A stretch of 64,000 bases of DNA. Source: Chrysophaeum taylorii. Lineage: Eukaryota > Sar > Pelagophyceae > Pelagomonadales > Pelagomonadaceae. A model generated the notes under the pieces. The model saw only the letters and a program-made list of their open reading frames with translations. It did not search any database and was not told where the DNA came from. Both the position numbers and the translations under genes were made by a program. The stretch lies in assembly GCA_029834535.1 (NCBI GenBank), contig JAQMWT010000319.1, forward strand, positions 62,001-126,000, in the 5' to 3' direction. The stretch's first letter is position 1. The number at the start of each line of letters is the position of its first letter. Shown here one piece after another: positions 29,430 through 39,724 of the stretch.

Positions 29430-30809
29430 TTAGGCAAGAGTTTCAGCAAAGCCTGAGAGAGCAGCAACATCCGAGTAGTCGAGGTTGAGATTTTCGTGGC
29501 CCATGACGATGCGGTCGATCTTGTGGTGTTCCGAGCGCGCAGCAACTTCGATCGAGTAGGTGCCAGGGTTGCCAAACTCGACGAAAATGTTGTGAGTGTC
29601 GTGGTCGCTTGTCGAAGCCTGGAATGTCCAAGCGTTGACATTCCCGTTCCTGTAAATCTTAAAGAAGTTGTCTAGGCTCGCCCCGTTGGGCTCGTTGTTG
29701 GCATTGGATTTGGGATTGCCAATCGGGTAGACGGCGTGGCCGTTGTTCTTTTCGCCGTAGAACTCGGAGGCATCGTCAAAGCGGAGCCAGCTGTCGTTGT
29801 TTTCAGTCGCTTCGTTCCCACCGATCTTTGATCGCCAAACGAATCTGTACTTTCCCGTCCTGTTGATGGTGATCATCGCTTTCATGATTGTCGCGTCGTC
29901 GATCTTGTTAAAGGAGTCTCCGCCTTCCCAGGTAAGAAAGAAATTCCCGGTCGATCCTTCGCCTCGCTTCCTGGTCCACCCGGCGCAATTCCATGGGAGA
30001 CTTTCGGCCTCGATAACCACGAGGCCGTTGTTGTCCTTGAATTTCTTGTCCGCGGTACAAGTGGTGGACTCATGACTCGGGGGGGGCTCTTTGACGTCGC
30101 CCTGCTTGTTCAAAAACACGGTCATCTGGCGCAGCGCGTTGCCGAGGCCTGATTTTTGGTCGTAGGCGATGGCTTTGAGGCTGAATTCGCCGTTCGGCAG
30201 GTTTTTAGCATTGAAGTTGCCGTTGTTGTCGCCGAAGAGCGCCCAAGGTGCCTGGTTCTCAATGTTCTCTTGTTTGTTGTCGATGAAGAACACGACGGAA
30301 GCCACTTGCTGGTGGGTGAAGACGGCGCGGACGTTGACGTTCTTGATGTCGATCGTGTCGTGGTTGACGAGGGGGCGCACGTCAACGTTGGTTGCCGGGT
30401 CGACCTCGAAGAAGCCGTCGAACTCGTTGCTCCAGGTGTGAACGCCGTCCAACGAGAAGCCGGTGCCTCGCGCGACCGTGTAGAGCTCCGCCCGCGTGCA
30501 GAGCCGCATGCCCGCCTCCTCACACTTGGTGTATGCCTCGGGGAAATCGTACTCGGCGCACTTGGGACCAAACGACCGGCCCCTCGTGATGTCCGAGCCT
30601 TCTTTGGGGCAGCATCGGACGGCACCTTGCATCTTGAACGGTTCATCCTTGAGGTTGATGAGGATTATCTCTTGGGTCTTGTTGGCAAGAAGTGCATCGG
30701 GGCACATTTGATTTACCATATTGTTGTTCACGCGCCTCACGAAGACCGTGGTTTGGGCATGCACGGCGCCGGGGGACAGCAGCACGAGGAGACGCAACAA
30801 CGACATCAT
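29430..30809 (-). CDS. Secreted protein with Cys-rich, Ig-like and CBM-like carbohydrate-binding regions
   Basis: The product has 459 residues from the ATG at 30809. A clear signal peptide, MMSLLRLLVLLSPGAVHA, ends near residue 19. A Cys-rich part follows (GAVRCCPKEGS, CEEAGMRLCTRAELY, then GVHTWSN), resembling C-type-lectin-like blocks found in many stramenopile surface proteins. The middle has an Ig-like strand pattern (DIKNVNVRAVF through NGEFSLKAIAYDQKSG). The C-terminal half begins GLVVIEAESLPWN and continues with GKYRFVWRSKIGG, NDSWLRFDD and GTYSIEVAARSEHHKIDRIV, a CBM6/CBM35-like jelly-roll pattern. The likely role is binding polysaccharide outside the cell. No catalytic motif is seen. 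Upstream in-frame codons to 30,905 have no hydrophobic leader and were left out. Confidence 0.78.
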   Translation of the reverse strand: MMSLLRLLVLLSPGAVHAQTTVFVRRVNNNMVNQMCPDALLANKTQEIILINLKDEPFKMQGAVRCCPKEGSDITRGRSFGPKCAEYDFPEAYTKCEEAGMRLCTRAELYTVARGTGFSLDGVHTWSNEFDGFFEVDPATNVDVRPLVNHDTIDIKNVNVRAVFTHQQVASVVFFIDNKQENIENQAPWALFGDNNGNFNAKNLPNGEFSLKAIAYDQKSGLGNALRQMTVFLNKQGDVKEPPPSHESTTCTADKKFKDNNGLVVIEAESLPWNCAGWTRKRGEGSTGNFFLTWEGGDSFNKIDDATIMKAMITINRTGKYRFVWRSKIGGNEATENNDSWLRFDDASEFYGEKNNGHAVYPIGNPKSNANNEPNGASLDNFFKIYRNGNVNAWTFQASTSDHDTHNIFVEFGNPGTYSIEVAARSEHHKIDRIVMGHENLNLDYSDVAALSGFAETLA

Positions 30810-32089
30810 GATGCTCTTGTGTTCTTCTTGCGGTGGCTTCGTCGAGGATTCTTCTTCGTTTGTGCTGTCGTGTTGGCAACCTACACCGAATGCAAAAGGT
30901 GACACTCCTGTCGGCGGTTACATTTTTGCCACTTCTGGGAGACTTCCGGGCATTCGGATTGTACTATAGTTCAATATAGGGATCTCGTTGAGGACTTTTT
31001 CCTGGATTCATCACGACATGGGATGCCGTGAAACCCCTTCTCGGAGGAGATTTCAGTCCTTGACCCCTAACCCTTCTTGGAGATTTTCAGTCTTAGACCC
31101 AACAAGTGCAGGCCAGTAAGTTCGCCAGTAAGTTCACCTAGTCCCAATCTCTAACCCCAGTAAATTCGGCGTAAACCCACTCGTGCTCACATCCACTTTC
31201 CTTCGAGCTCGTCGCCGTCACCCCCGCCAATAAGCTGCTTTGACCCGCACACGCCGCTAAGCTTTGAGTTTATTCTAAAAGCCTCAGTAAGTTTGCACTT
31301 GGTCTCAGTAAGTTCACCTGGTCACTAAGTTCACCTAATCCCAATCTCTAACATCCGTAAGTTCACCTGGTTCCAGTAAGTTCACGTGGTCCCAGTAAGT
31401 TCACCTATAGTGCGCGTGTAGACGCCGGGAGGGGGCTTATAGGTATTGCGTAGCACGTGTGGGGTAGGGTGGAGTCGTCGACTCAGAAGAGCATATCCCC
31501 GGGGTTGCCGATCGACAGAGAGCCACGTAGAGCTGGACGTGACAGAAGACGGGCTTGGGCGAGAGGACGCCGACCTCGCGGGGCGTCTGGCCCTGGCTCT
31601 TGGTGATCGTTTGGCGTCGGCGGGCCTTAAGGGATACAGGTTGGAGGAGCCTCGGTGACACGACACTATCGATGATGTATCTGGTACCGTTGCAGTCGCC
31701 GTGCGACGGGTCGAGGTTGCGAAGACCTTAAGCTCGCGCTCAAAGCCAGCATGCCGTTGGTTGTCAGGGAGTCGAAAACTCGACTGTAAAGAGCGAGGCG
31801 TCGTCTTCCGACCCAACCTAGTCTGCCTAAAAGAACTCCGACGCCTCGTCTCCGGGAAAAAAAGGCCGCGGTCATGCGCGCGTTGTCAGCATCGACAACA
31901 TCGTTTCGACGGGGCGTGAGAATGGCGCGCTGGCTGAAAGAGCCGCCGCGGCTCGTGGAAATAGTCTGCGAGGTCGCCATAGACGGCTTGGAGGATCACT
32001 GTCTGGCTCTCGCGCCTACCTGATCCTTACTCTCGCGCCTACCTGATCCTTACCCTAAATCGAGGGACAGACAGACAAACAAACAGACA
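30810..32089. repeat. Gene-less stretch with AGTAAGTTCACCTGG minisatellite (about 31,100-31,410)
   Basis: Degenerate copies of AGTAAGTTCACCTGGTC occur many times between about 31,110 and 31,410, some followed by CCCAATCTCTAAC. The phrase CTCTCGCGCCTACCTGATCCTTAC is duplicated in tandem at about 32,008-32,055. Frames at 31,380-31,980 look decayed and have no recognisable domain. Confidence 0.6.
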
Positions 32090-32164
32090 TGTGAGAACTG
32101 AAATGGGGATGAGAGAACTATAATGAGGACGTGGTGCAGGGGTAAGTGTCATAGCTTCCTCACA
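32090..32164 (-). repeat. Short LTR, form B, minus orientation (75 bp)
   Basis: It is the reverse complement, with few differences, of 35,539-35,613. It has TG...CA ends. There is no primer site on its left, so in minus orientation it would be the 3' LTR of an element lying to the right. Confidence 0.75.
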
Positions 32165-32429
32165 CAGGTGCTGGAAAAGAAAGAAAAGGAAAAAGGGGTA
32201 AGCGAGGACCTCACACAGGTGTGTGAGAACTTCTCAAGGGTACAACCACAGTTGTCGGTACGAAACGCGAGACGATAAAACAAAGCCAGTAAGGCTTGAA
32301 GCACGATGCACGTAGTCAAATGCGAGGACACACTCGAGGGTACGTCGGATCAGGTACAATGCCGAGCAACTTGAACTCCGGTGATAGGTACAATGCCGAG
32401 CAACTTGTATACTCCGATGATGAACTTGT

Positions 32430-32819
32430 TGAGGAAGTTCGCTACGCGATCCCCACGGCCCATGTAGACATCAGTAATGCGCTTGTAAAGTCGCGTGAAG
32501 TTCATGTCGCGGTTGTCATGTTGTTCGCGTGAAGTTCATGTCGCGGTTTTCATGGATATCAACGTTGTTGCTTGACGCGAAATTCTTCTTCAGAGCAGCG
32601 AGATGCTTCTGCAGAGCAGCGAGATGCTGAGATGCTAGTCCAAGGATTGTTGGTCGAGATAATGTGATCGCCGGTAGTGATGATCATGTTCGCGACGACG
32701 TGTCCATTGGTGGAAAAAAAAAAAAAATGTCGCTCACAGCTGAAGGCATCAAGTTTGTGCGAAAGCTTGCTAGCTTGAATTTCGATCGAGGACATGATAG
32801 ACGACAACGAATCGAACAC
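32430..32819 (-). pseudogene. Copia gag fragment, inverted
   Basis: On the minus strand MSSIEIQASKLSHKLDAFSC parallels the gag start at 36,005 (MSSIEIKDSKLSQKLDAFSG), and further blocks match 36,150-36,330 in reverse. The copy is broken by small duplications (for example GCGTGAAGTTCATGTCGCGG twice) and joins plus-strand pol at about 32,845. Confidence 0.75.
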
Positions 32820-32844
32820 GTAGCAATGAACTGAAGCCGAGGAG

Positions 32845-35272
32845 GTGTCGCCACGAAGTCAAGCAGAGGCTCGATCGTCAAATGCCTCTAATCCTGGATA
32901 TATGACGCCATATGAAATGTTACATGAAACACTCCCGCGTGTCGATTTTCTTCGTGTTTGGGGCTGTCCTGCTGCAATTCTCACTGGCGACAAATGGCCT
33001 ACCAAAGCTATAACCGGTATCTTCATTGGGTATCCCTCTGCAGGCCCTGGATATCGCATATTGCTTCAACGCCCCACAGGTCCTGTCATCCACACCTCGA
33101 TTGATGTTGTTTTTGACGAAAATTTCGCTCTGCGTAAGTCACTGTCCACCCAACCCCTTCCTCCGTCTCTCGTGGATTCTCGTTTTCCTGACTTGTTTTA
33201 TTACGACCCTCGTTTATCTTCGGCCGTAAGCCCAATATCTTCTGTTTTTGATGCTCCGGAGCCGGCCTTATCGGGACTGATCACCCCAACGTCACTGCCC
33301 ACAATGTTACCGGCCAATACGAAACGTGCACCATTACGTCGTGCCAAACGGGGCCGACCGCGCAAAGTCGACCAACCAACAAACTTTTTTTACGGGCCAT
33401 GTTTTATCCTGTCACCATGTTGATACGGGCCATTCTGATGTTGATACGGGCCATTCTGATGTTGATACGGGCCATTCTGATGTCGATACGGGCCATTCTG
33501 TTTCCTCTGTCGCTTCTGTTTCCCCCTGTCACTCTTTGTATGTCTCTTCTGTTAGCTTTCGTTTGTTAGTTCATTATGTCTTCCTTCCCCTTTGTTTAGC
33601 TAGCACCCTTGTTGATCCTCATGCACACGTTTATTACTCTGCTTCCGAAGAAATGTCCCAGTATTCAGACCTTGACGAAACTACTATCACTTCCACCCAT
33701 TTACGTGAAGCTTTAGCTCCGACAAATCCTGAGCGTCCTGGTTGGTTGCAAGCCATCGCTAAAGAATACAGCTCTCTTGGTCAACTTGGTTGTTGGGATG
33801 TGATTCGCCTCCCTCAGACTTTTTCTGGCAATATTTGTACCCTCAAATGGATCCTCCGCAAGAAGTATGACTCTGGCCGCTTCAAATCGTACAAGGCTCG
33901 CCTTGTCGTCCGCGGTTACACCCAGGTTCACGGCATTGATTATCATGACACCTACTCACCGGTTGCCAACATCGTCACGATCCGTTTCTTTCTGACCTTT
34001 GTCGCTGTTCATGACTGGGATTTGCACAAGTTGGATGTCAGCTCCGCTTTTATTCAAGCTCCCATTGACGAAGACATCTATGTCTGGCCACCCGAAGGCT
34101 ATGCTCCTCGCCAACCCACCGATGGTTCCAAAATCGTTTACAAGCTCCGTCGCTCTTGGTATGGTTGCAAACAAGCTTGTCGCAATTGGTGGCTTTATTT
34201 GGAACGCTTCCTTCTCAATGATTGTGGCTTCGTCCGCGGATCTGGTGACACTTGCCATTACAAGCTCGTGCTCAATTCTACCGTGGTCCTCCGTCTTGTT
34301 TTGGTCGTCGATGATCTTCTTGTAGCGCACCCTCCTCACTGCATTGGCCATTACCAAGCCTTTTTCCTCCGTTTCCGCGTTTTCACTGACGTCAATGAAC
34401 TCGATCTCACCTCTTACGTTGGTCTTCGCATTACGCGTGATCGCCCTCGGAGAACCCTCACTCTTGACCAATCCCATGCTATCCGTGAAATCCTTACCGA
34501 ACATCGCTTCATCAACAGTAAACCCGAACTCACTCCCGCTCCCAAAGGTCTTCATCTTTCTGCGGCTGATTGTCCGGCTCCTGGTTCTCCAGATCACATC
34601 TTCATGGCTCGCATCCCTTTTCGCCGTATTGTTGGCTGTGTCCTCTTCATCTCCATCATGACTCGCCCTGATATCACTTGGGCCGTCAATCAGTGTGCGC
34701 GGTTTTCCCACAATCCTGGTAAACCCCACTGGCACGCTTTATCCCACACTTTGCGTTATCTCAACGGTACTCAGGATCTTGCCCTTATTCTTGGTCGCGA
34801 TTCTACCCTTCATCTCTGTGGCTATTCCGACTCCAGCTGGGCCGACGACCCTGATGACCGCCACTCTACAACTGGGTTTTGTTTTCTTCTCAGCGGTTCT
34901 ATGATAGCCTACTGCTCCCGCTCGCAATACTTACTTGCTCGTTCTTCTTTCGAAGCTGAATTGCTTGCTCTTTACGCTGCTACTGCTGAGCTCTCTTGGC
35001 TTCTCAAACTTTTTGATGACTTTGATCTCCCTCGTCACACGGTCCCAATGTATGTTGATAATAGCACCACCGTCACCCAAGTTCGTCTCCAATGTCTCAC
35101 ACGGCGCACCCGCCATATTGACATTCGCTTCTACAGTACCGCCGAGTACCATCGCAACCACATCATCGATCTCAAGCACATACCCCGCCTTAACAATCTT
35201 AGTGACATTTTCACCCGCAGTACGGAAGCTCCTTCCTTCCTCCGGCTTCGTGCTCGTTACCTCACTTCGTGA
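32845..35272 (+). pseudogene. Copia-type pol: integrase tail, reverse transcriptase and RNase H
   Basis: The first frame (to 33,423) has the integrase end: PYEMLHETLPRVDFLRVWGC, then KAITGIFIGYPSAGPGYRIL. A second frame (from 33,326) continues with reverse transcriptase: YKARLVVRGYTQVHGIDYHD, LDVSSAFIQAPIDEDIYVW and the catalytic VVDDLLVA. RNase H follows: YSDSSWADDPDDRHSTTGF, SSFEAELLALYAATAE and TRHIDIRFY. The frames are separated by a shift close to a 21-bp tandem repeat at 33,419-33,500. The integrase N-terminus and core are absent. Catalytic aspartates of the reverse transcriptase are intact, but the element cannot be autonomous. Confidence 0.88.
33419..33500 (+). repeat. 21-bp tandem repeat inside pol
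   Basis: The unit GTTGATACGGGCCATTCTGA(T) occurs four times, the last with TGTCGATACGG. It translates as repeated VDTGHSD between the integrase and reverse-transcriptase parts. Confidence 0.9.
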
Positions 35273-35442
35273 TCTTCGCCCTGATCTCTGTTGTCTCTTT
35301 TTCTTGCCACAATGCCTCTGTGACGTCTTCCTCAGAGCTTCTCCTCTATGAGTGTCTCACTTACTTTTTTTTCTTTCTTTTCCAGCACCTGTGTGAGGAC
35401 CTCACTTACCCCTTTTTCCTTTTCCTTCTTTTCCAGCACCTG

Positions 35443-35538
35443 TGTGAAGAAGCTATGACACTTACCCCTGCACCACGTATCCAGTATCCTTACGTCTTTC
35501 TCTTATCGCTAGTCTAACGCCTCATACCAATCATAACA
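35443..35538 (+). repeat. Short LTR, form A, plus orientation (96 bp)
   Basis: It starts TGTGAAGAAGCTATG and ends CATAACA. It lies 3' of pol after two copies of a pyrimidine-rich block ending CTTTTCCAGCACC. The same 96 bp recur inverted at 37,439-37,534. It abuts form B directly. Confidence 0.75.
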
Positions 35539-35613
35539 TGTGAGGAAGCTATGACACTTACCCCTGCACCACGTCCCCATTATAGTTCTCACATCTCCAT
35601 TTCAGTTCTCACA
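35539..35613 (+). repeat. Short LTR, form B, plus orientation (75 bp), followed by tRNA primer site
   Basis: It starts TGTGAGGAAGCTATG and ends CAGTTCTCACA. Its first 36 bases equal form A except for one base, then the two differ. Positions 35,614-35,632 (TGGTAGCAGGTGTTCGTTA) follow at once and suit a primer-binding site; TGGTAGCAG pairs with a tRNA 3' end CUGCUACCA, as in initiator Met tRNA. Confidence 0.75.
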
Positions 35614-35632
35614 TGGTAGCAGGTGTTCGTTA

Positions 35633-35952
35633 TTTTGCCGGCGTCGTCGTTCCACCCATCAAAGAAACGGCAGAGGTCTTCTCTTATTTGGGCGAGGTAG
35701 CCGAGCTCGGCGTCGAGGAGCTCGTCGGCCTCGTCGTCGTCGCGCTCGAACGCCGCCGCGAGCTCGCGAACGTCGTAGCGTTTCGCTTCGAGGATAAGGG
35801 GCTGATCGGCGGGGGTCCAGGCCGAGGGGCTGTCGTCGACGATCATTATCCGGCGCGAGTTATCTGAACGGGGAAACCCCAAGGCGTCGAGGCTCTTGGC
35901 GCCGCGCTCCCGCGACTCAACGATGTGGCACTCGAGATCCGCGAAGACGTCG
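35633..35952 (-). pseudogene. Captured fragment of an FCP1/NLI-interacting-factor-like phosphatase gene
   Basis: This GC-rich tract of about 320 bp sits between the LTR plus primer site and the gag leader and is unlike the AT-richer retroelement around it. Its minus strand is open and reads RRIMIVDDSPSAWTPADQP, LILEAKRYD, then DDEADELLDAELGYLAQI and a Phe/Trp-ending tail. This fits the C-terminal part of the HAD-type FCP1/SCP phosphatase domain, where I-x-V/I-D-D/N-S-P-x-x-W/Y and a D-x-E-L-x-x-L block are conserved. The catalytic DxDxT part is absent. Its right edge is the point (CACCTCC) where similarity to the other gag leader copy at 32,845 begins, so it is an insertion relative to that copy. 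Confidence 0.6.
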
Positions 35953-36004
35953 CACCTCCTCGGCTTCAGTTCATTGCTACGTGTTCGGTTCGTTATCGTT
36001 TATC

Positions 36005-37419
36005 ATGTCCTCGATCGAAATTAAGGATAGCAAGCTTTCGCAAAAACTCGATGCTTTCAGTGGTGAGCGACATCTTTTTCACCAATGGACCCGGCGCCTG
36101 GAAAACATGATCATTTCCCGGTGATCGCATTATCTTGACCACTGACACTTGGACTAGCATTTCCGCTTCTGGCTGCTCTGAAGAAGAATTTGGTCTCAAG
36201 CAGCAACGCTGGTACAGTGCACTCTTCATGGCACTACCAATGCATGATACTGATCGTGCGGATATCCGTGAAAACCGCGATATGAACTTCACGCGGCTTT
36301 ACAAACGCATTACTGGTGTTTACATGGGTCATGGAGATCGTGTCGCTCAGTCTGCAATTGCTTCACTGCATTCCTTGGTGTGCAACAACATTGATGAACT
36401 TGAGTCTTTTCTTAACAAGTTCATCACTGGTGTTCAAGTTGCTCGGCATCATCAAGATTTCCCTGACGCTAATGCATTGCAATTGCTTCAAACGAAAATC
36501 CCCGACTCGCTCTTGTCTAAGGATCTCATTGCACTTGATCCTAAATTGCGCACATATGATGGTTTCGTTGATCGCCTCCACAGTAAAGTTTTTGATTATC
36601 TTCAGACCAAGTCTGTACACGTCCATGCTACGTTCCGTGAAAGTCCCCGTCATCGTGAACGTTCCAACTTTTATGGTCGCCATCCTTCTGAAAAGTATTT
36701 TCATCGCTTCAATGCTTTGCGCTCTCAACAACGTTCTAGCCCACGCCCCTCTTTTCGATCATCATTCCGTCACCCACCTTCATCTTCCCGTGGTTTTCAT
36801 CGCAAGCGCCAACGCCATACTGATCTTTGTCACTTTTGTGGTATTCCTGGCCATCACCAGAACGATTGTCATAAGCGTCAGCGCTATTTGCACTCACAAG
36901 CTACCGCCCGCCCACGGCATCAACACCAATACCCACGTCGGTTGCATTCCCAATACCCACCTCGGTCCACTCCCCAATACCCACCTAGGCCCCATCCACC
37001 CTTCTACCAACACCATCTTTTCACCCCCAATCCACCCTTGCCACCATCTCAATCCTCTCCGCCGCTTCTTGCGTTGCCACCCTCCACCACACCCTCTGTC
37101 CCGCCTTCCACCGCTGTCACCCTTCCTGACCCATCCCTTTCTGCACCCACCTACCCGTCCTACAATTTCCACCTTCTTTCCATCTCCCCCTCCATTCACC
37201 AAGTCCTTTCCTCCACCAACGCCCTTACTGCTCTGCTCACCGCTCGTGAGCGCGACTACCTTCACAGCACAAACCTTCGTCTCGTTGTCTATGATACCGG
37301 CGCCAACGTCAGCCTTTTTAATTCTCCCGCTGGCTTCACTGACCTCGACAACACTCAACAGCATTCCATCACTTCTGCTATCGGCACTGGCTCTGTTTCC
37401 GGTTCTGGCACTGCTCACT
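36005..37419 (+). pseudogene. Copia gag with CCHC knuckle and start of aspartic protease
   Basis: It starts at ATG 36005 (MSSIEIKDSKLSQK). A TGA near 36,121 and a frameshift break it, then the frame from 36,135 runs on: YKRITGVYMGHGDRVAQSAI, IDELESFLNKFITGVQVARH and IPDSLLSKDLIALDP are gag helices. CHFCGIPGHHQNDC is the zinc knuckle. After a Pro-rich linker comes YDTGANVSLFN, the protease active site with D-T-G. The frame then runs into an inverted primer site and LTR at 37,420, so the rest of pol is missing. Confidence 0.85.
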
Positions 37420-37438
37420 TAACGAACACCTGCTACCA

Positions 37439-37534
37439 TGTTACGAATGGTATGAGGCGTTAGACTAGCGATAGGAGAAAGACGTAAGGATACTGGATAC
37501 GTGGTGCAGGGGTAAGTGTCATAGCTTCTTCACA
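37439..37534 (-). repeat. Short LTR, form A, minus orientation (96 bp), with primer site at 37,420-37,438
   Basis: It is the reverse complement of 35,443-35,538 with few differences. On its left, in minus orientation, is the same 19-nt primer-site sequence that follows form B at 35,614. Confidence 0.75.
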
Positions 37535-37541
37535 GCCCAAC

Positions 37542-38170
37542 TTAATATCTCGGAAATAATTGCTCGTCGTCGAGCACTGCGGCGACGAAGGAGGCGTCGT
37601 CGGCGACTGCGGCTGGGTCTTCGTAGTCGGAGCGCCCGGCTGGTCGAGAGGGCTCGTCCTTATCGTGGCAGTTGCTCAGCGTCTGCTGCATGAGGAAAAA
37701 AGTCGCCGAGCTCGTCGGCGGAGGTTGACGTAGGTAAAGGCGATGGACGGTGCGGGTGTAGAGGTGGTTGCGCGTCTTGGTGTGGATGAGCTTGTGGGTC
37801 TTGCAGATTCGCTCGACGTCGGCAGACTGGACAGCCATCTCGTCGATGCGGATGGCGGTGGGGTGATCAGATCAATCTTTGGGATTTGCTCGATACCGGT
37901 GAGTCGCCAGTCGTCGGCGACGGACATGACATCATCCGCGACTGCTTGAAGATCTCGCGCTCGCTGGACGTTTTCTTCTTGAATCGTCGCACGTCGGCGG
38001 GCGGTTTGATGAGGGACTGCTTGCGTTCTCGATGAGCGCGCCCCCTCTGGCCCCGGAGGAGAGCGATCTGCGCTTGAGCTCGGTGAAGGCCACCTCGCGG
38101 CGATCAGTAGAGTCTGGGTAGAACCGCTCGATTATCTTGATGCCGTGGTCTTTCTTCCCAGTCTGTCACG
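37542..38170 (-). pseudogene. Decayed coding stretch, family not recognised
   Basis: Two minus-strand frames seem to continue each other. Towards the right it reads GIKIIERFYPDSTDRREVAF and ADDWRLTGIEQIPKIDLIT; towards the left it reads DEMAVQSADVERICKTHKLI, then HTKTRNHLYTRTVHRLYLR, stopping at about 37,542. Stops and frameshifts separate them. It looks like the remnant of one protein, host or transposon, but no known domain is evident. Confidence 0.35.
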
Positions 38171-39054
38171 TTAAGAAGCTCATCATCATACGTCGGCGTT
38201 GCGAACGGGTCTACCAGCCAGGAAAGATGTGCAGCGAGTCCAGGAGACCAACCTGCCGCGACCCCAAGCCGAGCCACCGCCCAGAAATCGCATCAGTTGC
38301 CGCCTTGATCGTATCCGCCGAGAAGTAGTTCTTTGTCGACGACTTACTTCTTCGTTCGCCCAGTTGTTGGTGTCGGCGTAGACGCCGGAGAATAGCATGA
38401 AGACACAGCAGCTTGGCGCCGCACGTTGACCTTCGAAGACGTGCCGATCCGTCGCTGCACACCGAGTCGGGAAGATCTGGTATTTGAGCACGACGGCAGA
38501 GTTCACTACACGTCCTGGGTGCGCGTCGAACTTGAGCAGGCTGCCATCACTAGATGGCTACCCGCAGCCTGGTTCTGCGCTCGCAACGAGCGACACTTAG
38601 TGCGAATTCTCGGCTTTCCGCATTGACTGGAGACAGATAGCGCGCAAGTTTGATAGGGCGCGAGAGCGCGAGGTGCGAGCTCGACCCATCAGCGTCGAGA
38701 CGAGGACGAACTTCCTACTCCTTTCTTTTCGCATACCGAAACATAGTAATATTTCTAGTAGAGCTCGCGCAATAAAATCAAAGTCCCATGCACTGGGCTG
38801 GCCTATTGTTAATTATTATTGACCGATCCCTTATTTTTTATTATTTTGTGGTTTGCAACTCCCAGGCTCAAAGAGCCAGAATGGATGAGCGCGAGGAAAC
38901 AAGGAAGCGCCAAAATATACATTCTCATCAGAGGCAAAGGTGGGCATTGTTAATTATTAGTTAGCTTGGCCCTTGGAGGCTGCGGTGGCTTCTGACAAGA
39001 AGGAAAATCGCAAAAAACTTCGGTACACAGTTCGTACTGGGCAACAGTCCATGA
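38171..39054. repeat. Interspersed repeat (copy 1 at about 38,426-38,745) and gene-less flank
   Basis: From TTCGAAGACGTGCCG through GAGCACGACGGCAGAG to GACGAGGACGAACTTCCT the sequence closely matches 62,670-62,975 in the same orientation, with small indels. The rest, to 39,054, has no supported gene; TTGTTAATTATTA occurs twice (about 38,807 and 38,947). Confidence 0.75.
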
Positions 39055-39495
39055 TCAACTTGAATCTCGTTGGATGAACGCACGCACGCAGGGCGCCAAC
39101 ATTATTGGAGCGAGACAACGAAAGGGACTGCGCAACGCCGTAGGTGTCAACGCGGTCGTCCTGGAGAAAATCATTCCACAGCGACGGGGCTCGACGAGCA
39201 GCAGCGCCGTGCGTAAGCGATTTCGCGTCCTAGGTCGATCCACGCGAGCTCGAATTTTCACGACCAGTAACACTTGACGAATCTTTTTAAGGTCGTCGGC
39301 CGAGCGCAGGGCAATCTGCATAGGATCGCCCACCTCGATATGTTGAAGAACTCGAGCGGACGCGTACGTCATCGTGCCCGCAAAAATCTCGACGGCACCG
39401 AGCGTCGTCGCGTATCCAAAGTCGATCAAGCAGACGAGCCCCCGCGGGTTACGGAAACTATCGGGTCGAACATCGCCATGAACGATATTATGAGA
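39055..39495 (-). pseudogene. Protein kinase C-terminal part of a Crinkler-type nuclease-kinase gene (3' fragment)
   Basis: Reading leftwards from 39,495 the minus strand has the catalytic loop NIVHGDVRPDSF, then LVCLIDFGYAT (metal-binding DFG) and FAGTMTYASARVLQ (activation segment), with SADDL further on; the frame then degenerates. This HGDVRP/LIDFGYA style is that of the kinase domains in Crinkler-like proteins of protists. The N-lobe half lies at 48,848-49,150 on the same strand, so a 9.35-kb insertion seems to separate the two halves. Confidence 0.65.
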
Positions 39496-39724
39496 GAAGA
39501 GTAATTTTGCTGTGTTACCCTTCAGCAGAGTCGAGAGCAGTGGCAGTCTGTTCTCGTTTTCTACGACGAGAACAGCCCGTGTGAATAACACAGCGTTTTC
39601 TTAAATCAAAAGGTGCTAAAGTTAAGGGAACTAATCCTAGAACAGGGAGGTACTAACCCTAATTCAAATTTTCTATCTCTACGCGCCCTCACAGATTGAA
39701 TGAACTCGGTGAGCGAAATCTGGA

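Noticed and set aside
32008-32055. CRISPR-like or regulatory direct repeat
   Set aside because: Only two adjacent copies of one 24-bp phrase in eukaryotic DNA; a simple tandem duplication.
37420-37463. LTNTCYHV at the end of gag-protease as true protease sequence
   Set aside because: The same codons are the reverse complement of the primer site next to the inverted LTR, so the last residues are junction sequence.
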